From: Tessaracoccus oleiagri
Lineage (GTDB): Bacteria; Actinomycetota; Actinomycetes; Propionibacteriales; Propionibacteriaceae
NCBI RefSeq assembly: GCF_900103275.1
Contig: NZ_FNGP01000003.1
Location: 186,001 to 250,000, forward strand
DNA: 64,000 nt
Direction of reading: 5' to 3'
Each line of letters opens with the position of its first letter. The first letter of the stretch is position 1. The notes under the pieces were generated by a model. It saw only the letters and a list, made by a program, of their open reading frames with translations. It did no database searches and was not told the DNA's origin. The position numbers and the translations under genes are program-made. Positions 26,434 through 36,121 of the stretch are shown here, in pieces.

Positions 26434-26886
26434 GTGGCCAACGAGATCGTGATGAAGTCCTGGGCAGCGCTCACGAAGGACGAGTTCTTCGAGATCGCAC
26501 AGTTGCGGTGCGAGGTGTTCTTCGTCGAGCAGCGCGTCGACGTCCAGGACTTCGACGACGCGGACCGGGCCCCGGACACGGTGCATCTCTACATCCGTGA
26601 CGACCGCGGCGTGGCCGCGTACCTGCGGGTCATCTCGCTGCCGGAACCGGAGTACGGTGCGGCCCGCGCGTTCGGTCGCGTGGCGGTGCGCGCCGACCGC
26701 CGTGGCGAGGGGCTGGCCAAGCGTCTGATCGAGCCCGTCATCGCACGGTGGGGGAGCGAGCCGATGGTCCTGCACTCGCAGGCCTACATCACGCCGCTCT
26801 ACGCGGGCTTCGGGTTCGAGGTGGTGGGCGAACCGTTCGTGGAGGCCGGCATCCCGCACCGCACCATGCTGCGGCGCGGCGCGTGA
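26434..26886 (+). CDS. GNAT-family N-acetyltransferase, ElaA-like
   Basis: 150 residues. The order LRCEVFFVEQRVDVQDFDDADR, then a strand with AAYLRVISLPEP, then the acetyl-CoA loop GRVAVRADRRGEGLAKRLIE, matches the ElaA subfamily. The C-terminal QAYITPLYAGFGFEVVGE is the family's usual end. The acyl acceptor is unknown. It sits alone between fusA and tuf, with its own terminator upstream and the tuf promoter downstream. The GTG start is supported by a -10 box placed for a leaderless transcript. Confidence 0.9.
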   Translation: MANEIVMKSWAALTKDEFFEIAQLRCEVFFVEQRVDVQDFDDADRAPDTVHLYIRDDRGVAAYLRVISLPEPEYGAARAFGRVAVRADRRGEGLAKRLIEPVIARWGSEPMVLHSQAYITPLYAGFGFEVVGEPFVEAGIPHRTMLRRGA

Positions 26887-26906
26887 GCCGGATTGCGCCG
26901 GCCCGC

Positions 26907-26934
26907 TTGGCCGTCGGGGATCGTCCGGTAGACT
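26907..26934 (+). promoter_or_regulatory. Promoter of tuf
   Basis: TTGGCC (26907-26912), 16-base spacer, TAGACT (26929-26934). The start would be near 26941, giving tuf a leader of about 130 bases. tuf is thus transcribed independently of fusA. Confidence 0.65.
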
Positions 26935-27070
26935 GAAGCGGCGCCGGGTCGGGCTGGTTTGACTATCTGCCTGCCCTGCACAAGAATAAACGGGTTCCCT
27001 GTGTCCAGATCAGGGAGACCCTCAATCCAACGCTGCGCAAGGTGCGTGGCGACACCGAGAAGGAGCCCAA

Positions 27071-28270
<1,200 letters not shown>

Positions 28271-28288
28271 TCTGATCGCAAGCCTGGA

Positions 28289-28325
28289 GAGGCCCGCACC
28301 GGAGACGGTGCGGGCCTCTTCTTCG
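28289..28325. terminator. Terminator after tuf
   Basis: GAGGCCCGCACCG (28289-28301) pairs over a GAGA loop with CGGTGCGGGCCTC (28306-28318), a perfect 13-bp stem, followed by TTCTTC. It lies between convergent genes. Confidence 0.9.
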
Positions 28326-28363
28326 TCGTGGGCCCCGCCGTGCCGCGGGGCCCACAAATGTGG

Positions 28364-29926
28364 TCAGGACTCCTCGCCGTCCGACGACTTGGGGAGGTTG
28401 GTCGTCGTCCGCTCCGCCGCGCGTTCCTCCCGCTCGCGCATGTCGTCCGGGTGGGGCCCGGCGTAGCGGCGGTTCAGTTCGTCGCCCTCGGGTGAGCCGG
28501 AGTAGAGACGGGCCGTAGCGCTCATCGAGCTGCCCTCTCCGTCGGTGATCTCGACCTTGGGCAGCTCCGTCGTGTCCGGGTTCGTGTCCTCGCGGCGCCG
28601 CTCCAGGTTGTCCGACTGGCGCAGGATCCCGGCGATGAGCGCCTCCATGTCCTTGGGCCGGTGGCCGCGGCCGACCTCGCGCGCGGCGGCGCGACGGTCC
28701 CGCACCGCCTGGAACCAGCTGCGCCGGTTGTCGACGGCGGTGAACTGCTGGGTCTCGTCTCCCTCCGCGGGCTCCAGCTGGCGCGTCGCGTCCTGGGCCT
28801 GCTCCGCCTCCCAGGCGGCCTTGGTCTCCTCGATGAACGCGTCCCGCGCCTGCGGCGGGGGTGCCGGCGTGGGCTCGGGCTCGAGGCGTGCCCGGGGAAG
28901 CGCGTAGACGGCCTTGCGCTGCACCCACCCGATGAGCTCCTCACGGACGTAGCAGCGCAGGTCCCAGAGGTCGCCGGACGTGGCGGCGGACACGACGGCC
29001 CGGACGCGCACGGGGCCTCCGGTGGCGTCGGTGACCTGCAGCCCCACCTGGCGCCCGTCCCACAGGTCGGAGGCCTTGACGATGCGCTGCAGCTCGATGC
29101 GCATGGCCTCGATGGGTACCAGCCAGTCGAGGTCGAACTCGACGGTGCCGAGCAGCTTCGTCTCGCGCCGGGTCCAGTTCTCGAACGTCTTCGAGATGAA
29201 CACCGTCGACGGGACCAGCCACTGGCGCCCGTCCCAGCTCGCGACGACGACGTAGGTCAGGGTGATCTCCTCGACCGTGCCCCAGTTGCCGTCGACGATC
29301 ACCAGGTCGCCCACCCGCAGGGCGTCGGTGAAGGCGATCTGGATGCCGGCGAACATGTTGGCGAGCGAGGACTGCGCCGCGAGGCCCGCGACGATCGACA
29401 GCAGGCCCGCGGACGCCAGCAGCGACGCCCCGACCGCGCGGAACTGCTCGAAGGTCAGCAGGGCGGCGGAGATCGCCACCACCCACACGAGCGCGACACC
29501 GACCCGGCTGATCACCTGCGTCTGGGTGCGGACCCGACGGGCGTGCGGGGTCTCCTCCACGTCGGACCGACGGGCGACCACGATGTTCTCGAACGCATTG
29601 ATCACGCCGGTGACGAGGTAGGCGCCGGACAGGATGAGGGCGATCACGAACCCCTGCGTGAAGCTCGGCCGCCAGGCCACCTCGGGCGCGGGTCGCGGCC
29701 AGCCCGTCGCCACCAGTATCCCGAGGCCGGTGCCGAGGACGATCAGGAGCACCCGGCCAGGCACCTTCAGGTGGGAGCTGAATGGCCTGAGGTGGGGCCG
29801 CCGCCTCACCAGCACCCGGGTCAGCACCCCCAGCAGGATGGCCAGCACCGCGCCCGCCGCGAACCCGAAGGCCGCGTGCATGACGAGCGAGATCAGGTCA
29901 AGGGCTGCTTCGGTGGTCTCCTCCAT
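28364..29926 (-). CDS. Mechanosensitive channel, MscS family, with long polar C-terminal tail
   Basis: Tension-gated channel that releases solutes on hypo-osmotic shock. 520 residues, against about 290 for compact MscS. About five hydrophobic segments occupy residues 10-195; the last, rich in Gly and Ala (GLLSIVAGLAAQSSLANMFA), is the pore-lining helix. The beta domain follows (RVGDLVIVDGNWGTVEEITL), then the mixed domain to about residue 345. The final 170 residues are charged, probably disordered, with Pro-rich (EPEPTPAPPPQ) and acidic stretches. AAAGGGA precedes the ATG. It follows glnS by 25 bases on the same strand, so they are likely co-transcribed. Confidence 0.92.
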   Translation of the reverse strand: MEETTEAALDLISLVMHAAFGFAAGAVLAILLGVLTRVLVRRRPHLRPFSSHLKVPGRVLLIVLGTGLGILVATGWPRPAPEVAWRPSFTQGFVIALILSGAYLVTGVINAFENIVVARRSDVEETPHARRVRTQTQVISRVGVALVWVVAISAALLTFEQFRAVGASLLASAGLLSIVAGLAAQSSLANMFAGIQIAFTDALRVGDLVIVDGNWGTVEEITLTYVVVASWDGRQWLVPSTVFISKTFENWTRRETKLLGTVEFDLDWLVPIEAMRIELQRIVKASDLWDGRQVGLQVTDATGGPVRVRAVVSAATSGDLWDLRCYVREELIGWVQRKAVYALPRARLEPEPTPAPPPQARDAFIEETKAAWEAEQAQDATRQLEPAEGDETQQFTAVDNRRSWFQAVRDRRAAAREVGRGHRPKDMEALIAGILRQSDNLERRREDTNPDTTELPKVEITDGEGSSMSATARLYSGSPEGDELNRRYAGPHPDDMREREERAAERTTTNLPKSSDGEES

Positions 29927-29951
29927 GGCGTCCCTTTCGCTCGGTGTCGGT

Positions 29952-31628
29952 CTACTGGCCGCGCTTCTGGACCGCGGCCCACTCGTCGCGGAGTCCCACC
30001 GTCCGGTGGAAGAGCAGCGGCTGGTCGAGGTCGGCGGCGAAGTAGCCGATCCGCTCGAACTGCACCACCTCGCCGGGAGCGGCGTCCGCGAGCGCCGGCT
30101 CCGCCTTCCCGCCGGGCACGATCGTGCGGGACTCCGGGTTCAGGTCGTCAAGCGCCTCGCCGGTCGCGGCGCCGGGCGCCTCGGCGGTGAAGAGCCGCTC
30201 GTACAGCGCGACCGTGATGTCCACCGCATGGGGCCGCGAGACCCAGTGCATCGTCGACTTCACCTTCCGGCCGTCGGGGGAGTTGCCGCCCTTCGACGCC
30301 GGGTCGTACGTGGCGAGGACCTCGACGACCCGACCCTCGTCGTCCTTCACGACGTCGGTGGCGGTGACGAAGTAGGCGCCGCGGAGCCGGACCTCCTTGC
30401 CCGGGGAGAGCCGGAAGTACTTGGGCGGCGGCACCTCCATGAAGTCGTCGCGCTCGATCCACAGCTCACCGGTGAAGGGGGCGCTACGCGTGCCGTCGGC
30501 CTCGTCCTCGGGGTTGTTGACCAGCTCGAAGTGCTCGACGACCGGGCTCCCGTCCGCGTTCCGCGGCCAGTTGGTCAGCGTGAGCTTGAGCGGGTGCGTG
30601 ACGGCCATGCGGCGCTGGGCGGTGGCGTTGAGGTCACGCCGGACGTAGCTCTCCAGCTCCTCGATGGCCTTGCGCGAGTTGACCCGGGTGATGCCCACCT
30701 CCTTGCAGAAGGCGCGGATCGCGGAAGCGGGGTAGCCCCGTCGACGGAGTCCGCGCAGCGTCGGCATGCGGGGATCGTCCCAGCCGTCGACGACCCCGTC
30801 GTGGACGAGCTTCGCGAGGCGCCGCTTGCTGGTCACCGTGTGGGTGAGTTCCAGGCGGGCGAACTCGATCTGCCGCGGGGCCTGGTCGACCTCGAGCTGC
30901 TCGAGGAACCAGTCGTACAGGGGTCTGTGCGACTCGAACTCCAGGGAGCACAGCGAGTGGGTGACGCCCTCGATCGCGTCGGACTGCCCGTGCGCCCAGT
31001 CGTAGGTTGGGTAGATCGGCCAGTCCATGTCGGTCTGGTGGTGCGGGACCTTGCGGATGCGGTACATCAGCGGGTCGCGCATCTGCATGTTCTCGTGGGC
31101 CATGTCGATCTTGGCGCGCAGCACCCGCGAACCGTCGGGGAACTCACCCGCCCGCATCCGGCGGAACAGGTCCAGGTTCTCGTCGACGGTCCTGTCGCGG
31201 TAGGGGCTCTCGACGCCCGGCTGCGTGAAGCTGCCGCGACCGACCGAGATCTCCTCGGGGCTCTGGTCGTCGACGTAGGCGAGGCCCTTGCGGACCAGGA
31301 GCTCGGCCCAGTCGTAGAGCTGCTGGAAGTAGCCGGAGGCGAACCGCACGTCGGCGGGCTCGTAGCCGAGCCAGCGGATGTCCTCGATGATCGCCTGCAC
31401 GAAGTCGTCGTCCTCGGCCTCCGGATTGGTGTCGTCGAGACGCACCATGCAGATGCCCGCGAAGTCCTCGGCGACGGAGAAGTCGGTGACGATCGCCTTG
31501 GCGTGGCCGATGTGGAGGAACCCGTTGGGTTCGGGCGGGAACCGAGTCTGCACACGCGCGCCGTAGCGTCCGGAGGTGTTGTCCTGCCTTACGGCTTCGT
31601 AGAGGTAGTTGGTGGGCAGCTCAGTCAT
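29952..31628 (-). CDS. glnS: Glutamine--tRNA ligase
   Basis: Class I synthetase charging tRNA-Gln directly, 558 residues. RFPPEPNGFLHIGHAKAI contains the HIGH signature; VTSKRRL is the KMSKS equivalent. THSLCSLEFESHRPLYDWFL is diagnostic for GlnRS as opposed to bacterial GluRS. The C-terminal beta-barrels (GELWIERDDFMEVPPPKYFR) bind the anticodon. Many Actinobacteria lack GlnRS and make Gln-tRNA by GatCAB transamidation, so this gene is probably an old acquisition. The ATG at 31628 has no Shine-Dalgarno, but TATGCT ends 7 bases upstream. Confidence 0.95.
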   Translation of the reverse strand: MTELPTNYLYEAVRQDNTSGRYGARVQTRFPPEPNGFLHIGHAKAIVTDFSVAEDFAGICMVRLDDTNPEAEDDDFVQAIIEDIRWLGYEPADVRFASGYFQQLYDWAELLVRKGLAYVDDQSPEEISVGRGSFTQPGVESPYRDRTVDENLDLFRRMRAGEFPDGSRVLRAKIDMAHENMQMRDPLMYRIRKVPHHQTDMDWPIYPTYDWAHGQSDAIEGVTHSLCSLEFESHRPLYDWFLEQLEVDQAPRQIEFARLELTHTVTSKRRLAKLVHDGVVDGWDDPRMPTLRGLRRRGYPASAIRAFCKEVGITRVNSRKAIEELESYVRRDLNATAQRRMAVTHPLKLTLTNWPRNADGSPVVEHFELVNNPEDEADGTRSAPFTGELWIERDDFMEVPPPKYFRLSPGKEVRLRGAYFVTATDVVKDDEGRVVEVLATYDPASKGGNSPDGRKVKSTMHWVSRPHAVDITVALYERLFTAEAPGAATGEALDDLNPESRTIVPGGKAEPALADAAPGEVVQFERIGYFAADLDQPLLFHRTVGLRDEWAAVQKRGQ

Positions 31629-31635
31629 AGGAGAG

Positions 31636-31641
31636 AGCATA
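31636..31641 (-). promoter_or_regulatory. -10 box (TATGCT) of glnS, leaderless
   Basis: On the minus strand TATGCT ends 7 bases before the glnS ATG, in a region without a ribosome-binding site. This supports the chosen start and a leaderless mRNA. Confidence 0.45.
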
Positions 31642-31663
31642 TCCAGCCCGCTGCGGTCACCGC

Positions 31664-32188
31664 TCAACCCAGCATGCCGAGGAGCCACCCCACGAGCCAG
31701 ACGGTGCCCACCACCATCAGCAGGAGGGTGACGGCGATCACCGCTCCGCCCACGATCCAGTAGCGGACGCTCGCCTCCCGCACCTGTCCGCGGTTCTCGA
31801 TCGTGCGGTTCAGGAGCCTGAGGTTGCGGCGGTTGGCCCGGAACGCGATGTCGCCCAGGAACCCGAGGCCTGGCACCATCCCGATCAGCCAGTCGAGGAC
31901 GTAGTTGAGGCCCATCCGGGCCAGGACCGGCGCCGGCATCCGCAGCCGCATGGCGTCGACGAGCATCACGGCGCCGAACAGCGTGCCGACCGTCGATCCG
32001 GCCCCGGGAACGAGGCTCAGCAGGGGGTCGATCCCGAACCGGATGCGCGTGCCGGGGACGCCGGTCATGTCGTCGAGCAGCTTGGTCATCAGGCGCGTCA
32101 GCTGCGCGGGCTGCTGCGGCGGCTGCTGGCGGAGCAGTTCGCGGGCCGCTTCCGCGTCGTCATGTTGCCTCACCGTCCAAGCATGCAT
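31664..32188 (-). CDS. DUF4112-type membrane protein
   Basis: 174 residues from this ATG. The core TGVPGTRIRFGIDPLLSLVPGAG is the family hallmark, followed by hydrophobic segments around STVGTLFGAVMLVDAMRL, GLNYVLDWLIGMVPGLGFL and a last helix VIAVTLLLMVVGTVWLVGWLLG. The function of the family is unknown. The start is uncertain; a GTG at 32173 would remove five residues. It is divergent from the glutaminase gene (starts 31 bases apart) and lies 35 bases upstream of glnS. Confidence 0.82.
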   Translation of the reverse strand: MHAWTVRQHDDAEAARELLRQQPPQQPAQLTRLMTKLLDDMTGVPGTRIRFGIDPLLSLVPGAGSTVGTLFGAVMLVDAMRLRMPAPVLARMGLNYVLDWLIGMVPGLGFLGDIAFRANRRNLRLLNRTIENRGQVREASVRYWIVGGAVIAVTLLLMVVGTVWLVGWLLGMLG

Positions 32189-32206
32189 GCGGAAGGGTTC
32201 GCGCAC

Positions 32207-32212
32207 TAGCCT
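32207..32212 (+). promoter_or_regulatory. -10 box (TAGCCT) of the glutaminase gene, leaderless
   Basis: TAGCCT ends 7 bases before the ATG at 32220; no Shine-Dalgarno is seen. The -35 region is not convincing. Confidence 0.45.
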
Positions 32213-32219
32213 GAGGCGC

Positions 32220-33482
32220 ATGCGATCCCCCGTGCCCGAGTACCTCGACGAGGTCCTGCGCCAGTGTGCCGACGACGACGAGGGCGCGCTCGCCGACTAC
32301 ATCCCGGAACTGGCGGCGGTCGACCCCGACCGCCTCGCGGTGGCGCTGTGCATGCCCGACGGGCAGTTGTACGGGGCGGGTGACGTGGATGCGCTGTTCA
32401 CGATCCAGTCGATCTCCAAGCCCTTCGTGTACGCGTTGGCCCTCATGCGCCACGGGCTCGACGGCATGGAGCGCTTCGTCGGCGTCGAGCCCTCCGGCGA
32501 CCCCTTCAACGAGATCTCGCTCGAGGCCTCGGGCCGGCCACGCAACCCGATGGTCAACATCGGCGCGATCACCACCCACGCCCTGGCGGGGGAGGAGGGC
32601 GCGGCGAAGGAGGACCTCTTCGAGGAGATCCGACGGGGGCTGGGCCGGTTCGCGGGGCGCGAGCTCGCCGTGGACGAGCGGGTGTTCGAGTCCGAACGCG
32701 CCACGGCCCACCGCAACCTGGCGCTGGCGCACCTGGTGCGCAGCTACGACGTGTTCTCCGCGGACCCGCGGGACGTGGTGTGGGGATACACGCGGCAGTG
32801 CGCGGTACAGGTGGACGTGCGGGACCTGGCCGTGATGGCCATGACGCTGGCGTCGGGCGGTACCAACCCGCTCACCGGTGACCAGGTGGTTCCCCGCTGG
32901 GTCGCGCGGCAGGTCCTCAGCGTCATGAGTACCTGCGGCATGTACGACGTGGCGGGGGACTGGATGACCGACGTGGGCATGCCCGCCAAGTCTGGCGTGG
33001 GAGGCGGCATCATGGCGGCACTGCCCGGGTTCGTCGGCGCGGCCACGCTCTCGCCCAGGCTCGACCGCACCGGGACCAGCGTGCGCGGGGTGCGCATCTT
33101 CGAGAAGCTGTCGCGCGAGATGGGCATGCACATGATGGAGACGCCCGCGACTGCGACGCAGGTGCTGCGGCGCACCGACGAGGTGTCGCTCGCGGGCGGC
33201 GCGGCGCACCGGCTGCAGCTGCAGGGGCCCCTGCACTTCGGCAGCACCGAGCGGCTGCTGCGGCGGATGCAGGAGGTGCCAACCGACCGCGAGGTGGTCG
33301 TGGTGGACCTGGGGCACGTCACCTCGGTCAACGACGTCGCCCGGCGGATGCTGCTGGAGGGGCTCCGACGGCTCGGTGCCGACGGGCACGAGGTGGTGCT
33401 GGTGGACCCGAACTCGGCGCTGCCCGGACGTCACGCCGAGGACGTCGCGGCGTCCGTCGTGGACGAGTTGCCGCTGCGCTGA
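32220..33482 (+). CDS. glsA: Glutaminase fused to a STAS domain
   Basis: Hydrolyses L-glutamine to glutamate and ammonia; 420 residues. The serine-dependent glutaminase domain fills about residues 1-305: S-x-x-K nucleophile motif SISK (64-67), NPMVNIGAITTHAL, WGYTRQCAVQVDVRDLAVMA, GGTNPLTGDQVV and CGMYDVAGDWMTDVGMPAKS. Residues about 318-415 form a STAS-like fold (REVVVVDLGHVTSVNDVARR, then VVLVDPNSALPG). The usual phosphorylatable DSSG of SpoIIAA-type STAS domains is replaced by SVND, so control by phosphorylation is doubtful. The gene is between divergent DUF4112-glnS and downstream gltX. Confidence 0.93.
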   Translation: MRSPVPEYLDEVLRQCADDDEGALADYIPELAAVDPDRLAVALCMPDGQLYGAGDVDALFTIQSISKPFVYALALMRHGLDGMERFVGVEPSGDPFNEISLEASGRPRNPMVNIGAITTHALAGEEGAAKEDLFEEIRRGLGRFAGRELAVDERVFESERATAHRNLALAHLVRSYDVFSADPRDVVWGYTRQCAVQVDVRDLAVMAMTLASGGTNPLTGDQVVPRWVARQVLSVMSTCGMYDVAGDWMTDVGMPAKSGVGGGIMAALPGFVGAATLSPRLDRTGTSVRGVRIFEKLSREMGMHMMETPATATQVLRRTDEVSLAGGAAHRLQLQGPLHFGSTERLLRRMQEVPTDREVVVVDLGHVTSVNDVARRMLLEGLRRLGADGHEVVLVDPNSALPGRHAEDVAASVVDELPLR

Positions 33483-33498
33483 ACCGTCGCGGTCCGGA

Positions 33499-33504
33499 TA
33501 GGCT
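33499..33504 (+). promoter_or_regulatory. -10 box (TAGGCT) upstream of gltX
   Basis: TAGGCT ends 9 bases before the gltX ATG, which would give a leader of two or three bases. No -35 is clear; readthrough from glsA 31 bases upstream is an alternative. Confidence 0.4.
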
Positions 33505-33513
33505 GGGCCCACT

Positions 33514-34968
33514 ATGACTGATGCCCCGATGCCTGCCCGCACCCGAGTCGCGCCCTCGCCCACCGGCGACCCCCACGTCGGCACCGCCTTCATGGCGCTG
33601 TTCGACAAGGCCTGGGCCGAGAAGACCGGGGGCGCGTTCGTGCTCCGCATCGAGGACACGGACCAGGCACGACTCGTCGCCGGCAGCGAGCAGCAGATCT
33701 ACGACTCGCTCGAGTGGCTCGGGCTGCAGCCCGACGAGGGGCCCCACGTCGGGGGTGACCACGGGCCGTACCGCCAGTCGGAGCGGCTGGACACCTACCG
33801 CCCGTACGTGGAGCAGCTGATCGCCGACGGGCACGCCTACTACTGCTGGTGCACCGCCGAGCGGCTGAAGGAGATGCGCGACGCGCAGGCCGCCAGCAAG
33901 CAGGCCGACACCGGTTACGACCGGCTGTGCCTCGGCAAGACCCGCGAGGAGCGGGCCCAGTTGCCCGGCTTCTCGGACGCCCCGGTCGTGCGCATGCTCA
34001 TCCCCGACGACGTGCCGCTCACCTTCAACGACATCATCCGTGGTGAGGTGAAGGCGCCGCGGCCCGACGACCAGGTCATCCTCAAGACCGACGGGTTCCC
34101 GACGTACCACCTGGCGGTCGTCGTCGACGACCACCTCATGGGCATCAACACCGTGGTGCGCGGCGAGGAGTGGATCTCCTCGACGCCGAAGCACGTGCTG
34201 CTCTACCAGTGGCTCGGCTGGGAACCGCCGGCGTTCGCCCACATGCCGCTCCTGCGCAACACCGACAAGTCGAAGATCTCCAAGCGGAAGAACCCCGCCG
34301 CGAGGCTCCTCTGGTTCAGGGAACAGGGCTACCTGCCGGAGGCGGTGCGCAACTTCCTCCAGTTGCTGGGCTACGCCGGCGACGACGAGCAGGAGGTGAA
34401 GTCCTTCGAGCAGTTCGTGGCGGAGTTCGACTGGGCCAAGGTCAACACCGTCGGACCGATCTTCGACCTGAAGAAGCTCGACTGGTTGAACGGCCACTAC
34501 ATCCGCACCCTGTCCGTCGACGAGCTCACCGACCGCATCGCCCGGTACGCCCGCGAGTCGGGGCAGTGGGAGCCGACGATGGACGTCGAGATCCTGCGCA
34601 AGGCGGTACCGATCATCCAGGAGCGGCTCGTGCTGCTGAAGGACGCACTGCCGCAACTCGACTACCTCTTCGCGGAGCGCGTGGAGGTCGCCGACGACGC
34701 GCGCGCTTCCCTCGCGGACAACGCGGCCGAAGTGCTGGACGCCGCGATCGAGGTGGCCCAAGAGGTTCCGTTCGAGGCCGACGCCATTCAGGCCGGGCTG
34801 AGGGAGCGGATCGTCGACGCGATGGGCATCAAGCCCAAGTTCGCCTTCGCGCCCGTCCGGGTGGCGCTGTCGGGCCGCAAGGTCTCGCCGCCGCTGTTCG
34901 AGTCGATGGAGATCCTCGGCCGCGAGGCGTCGGTGGCGAGGCTGCGGGCCCTGCGCGACAGCCTCTGA
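33514..34968 (+). CDS. gltX: Glutamate--tRNA ligase
   Basis: Charges tRNA-Glu, 484 residues. RVAPSPTGDPHVGTAFMAL carries the HIGH-type motif; KSKISKRKNP is the KMSKS loop. A possible zinc site is CWC (about 112-114) with a distant Cys (LCLGKTREER). The C-terminal part is the alpha-helical anticodon cage of bacterial GluRS. With a separate GlnRS nearby, this enzyme is probably discriminating, charging only tRNA-Glu; that is inference. ATG start without strong ribosome-binding site. Confidence 0.97.
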   Translation: MTDAPMPARTRVAPSPTGDPHVGTAFMALFDKAWAEKTGGAFVLRIEDTDQARLVAGSEQQIYDSLEWLGLQPDEGPHVGGDHGPYRQSERLDTYRPYVEQLIADGHAYYCWCTAERLKEMRDAQAASKQADTGYDRLCLGKTREERAQLPGFSDAPVVRMLIPDDVPLTFNDIIRGEVKAPRPDDQVILKTDGFPTYHLAVVVDDHLMGINTVVRGEEWISSTPKHVLLYQWLGWEPPAFAHMPLLRNTDKSKISKRKNPAARLLWFREQGYLPEAVRNFLQLLGYAGDDEQEVKSFEQFVAEFDWAKVNTVGPIFDLKKLDWLNGHYIRTLSVDELTDRIARYARESGQWEPTMDVEILRKAVPIIQERLVLLKDALPQLDYLFAERVEVADDARASLADNAAEVLDAAIEVAQEVPFEADAIQAGLRERIVDAMGIKPKFAFAPVRVALSGRKVSPPLFESMEILGREASVARLRALRDSL

Positions 34969-35005
34969 GGCCTGGCGTCTCTGGCTGATCATCCGATAGG
35001 TCGAC

Positions 35006-36121
35006 ATGCACGTGCTCGTGGTACCCGACTCGTTCAAGGGTTCGCTGTCCGCCGCCGAGGTGTGCGGCCTCGTCGGTGAGGCGTTCGTCGCCCGGGGTGC
35101 CACGACGCGCCTCATCCCAGTCGCCGACGGGGGAGAGGGCACCGTCGACGCCATGCTCCTGGCCGCAGGCGGGGAGCGACGCGTCGACACCGTCCAGGGC
35201 CCCTACGGGCAGCCCCTCGACGCCGCCCGCGCGATCCTGCCCGACGGCACGGCCCTCGTCGAACTGGCCCAGGCCGCGGGGCTGACGCTCGTGGGGGAGG
35301 ACCGGCGCGCCGGCGACACCACCACCTACGGCGTGGGGGAGCAGATCCGCGCTGCAGCGGCCGAAGGGGCCCGGCGGATCATCGTCGGCATCGGCGGCTC
35401 GGCGACGAACGACGGGGGCTGCGGCGCCGCGGCCGCCTGCGGCGTGCGCTTCCTGGACGATGAGGCCAACGAGTTCGTGCCGGTGGGCCGCACGCTCACC
35501 GACGTGGCGGTCATCGACCTCGCCGGCCTCGACCCGGCCGTCGCCGCGGCGGAGATCGTGGTGATGTGCGACGTGGACAACCCGCTGACCGGCGAGCACG
35601 GCGCGGCCGCCGTGTTCGGGCCCCAGAAGGGGGCCGACCCCGAGACGGTCGCGCAACTGGATGCCGGTCTGCGCCATCTGGCGGAGGTCGTGCGGCGCGA
35701 CGTGCACGTGGACGTGGAAGGTCTGGACGGGGCTGGCGCCGCAGGCGGGATGGGCGGTGGACTCGTCGCGTTCCTCGGCGGCACGCTGCGGCGCGGGATC
35801 GACGTCGTACTGGACGCCGTACGCTTCGAGGAGCAGCTGGCGGGCGCGGACGCCGTCGTCACGGGCGAGGGCTCGTTCGACTCGCAGTCGCTGCGCGGCA
35901 AGGTCGTCCACGGCATCGCCGCCCGGGCGCAACCGGCCGGTGTGCCGGTGCACGTGCTGGCCGGCCGGGTCGACGAGGGCGTGCTCGAGGCGGCGCGAAC
36001 CGTCGGTGTCGCGAGCGCCACGGCGATCACACCGCCCGGAGTGCCCATCGAGCAGGCGATCGCCGAAGCACGCACCAACCTCGCCCGGGCCGCCGCGGCG
36101 CTGGCGGAACGGCTCGTCTAG
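35006..36121 (+). CDS. glxK: Glycerate kinase
   Basis: Phosphorylates D-glycerate (to 2- or 3-phosphoglycerate), GlxK family, 371 residues. VVPDSFKGSLSAAEV, VADGGEGTVDAML, a glycine-rich IIVGIGGSATNDGGCGAAAA and AVVTGEGSFDSQSLRGK are the family blocks. It follows gltX by 37 bases on the same strand. Its stop and the stop of the converging membrane gene share the four bases CTAG (36118-36121). Confidence 0.95.
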   Translation: MHVLVVPDSFKGSLSAAEVCGLVGEAFVARGATTRLIPVADGGEGTVDAMLLAAGGERRVDTVQGPYGQPLDAARAILPDGTALVELAQAAGLTLVGEDRRAGDTTTYGVGEQIRAAAAEGARRIIVGIGGSATNDGGCGAAAACGVRFLDDEANEFVPVGRTLTDVAVIDLAGLDPAVAAAEIVVMCDVDNPLTGEHGAAAVFGPQKGADPETVAQLDAGLRHLAEVVRRDVHVDVEGLDGAGAAGGMGGGLVAFLGGTLRRGIDVVLDAVRFEEQLAGADAVVTGEGSFDSQSLRGKVVHGIAARAQPAGVPVHVLAGRVDEGVLEAARTVGVASATAITPPGVPIEQAIAEARTNLARAAAALAERLV

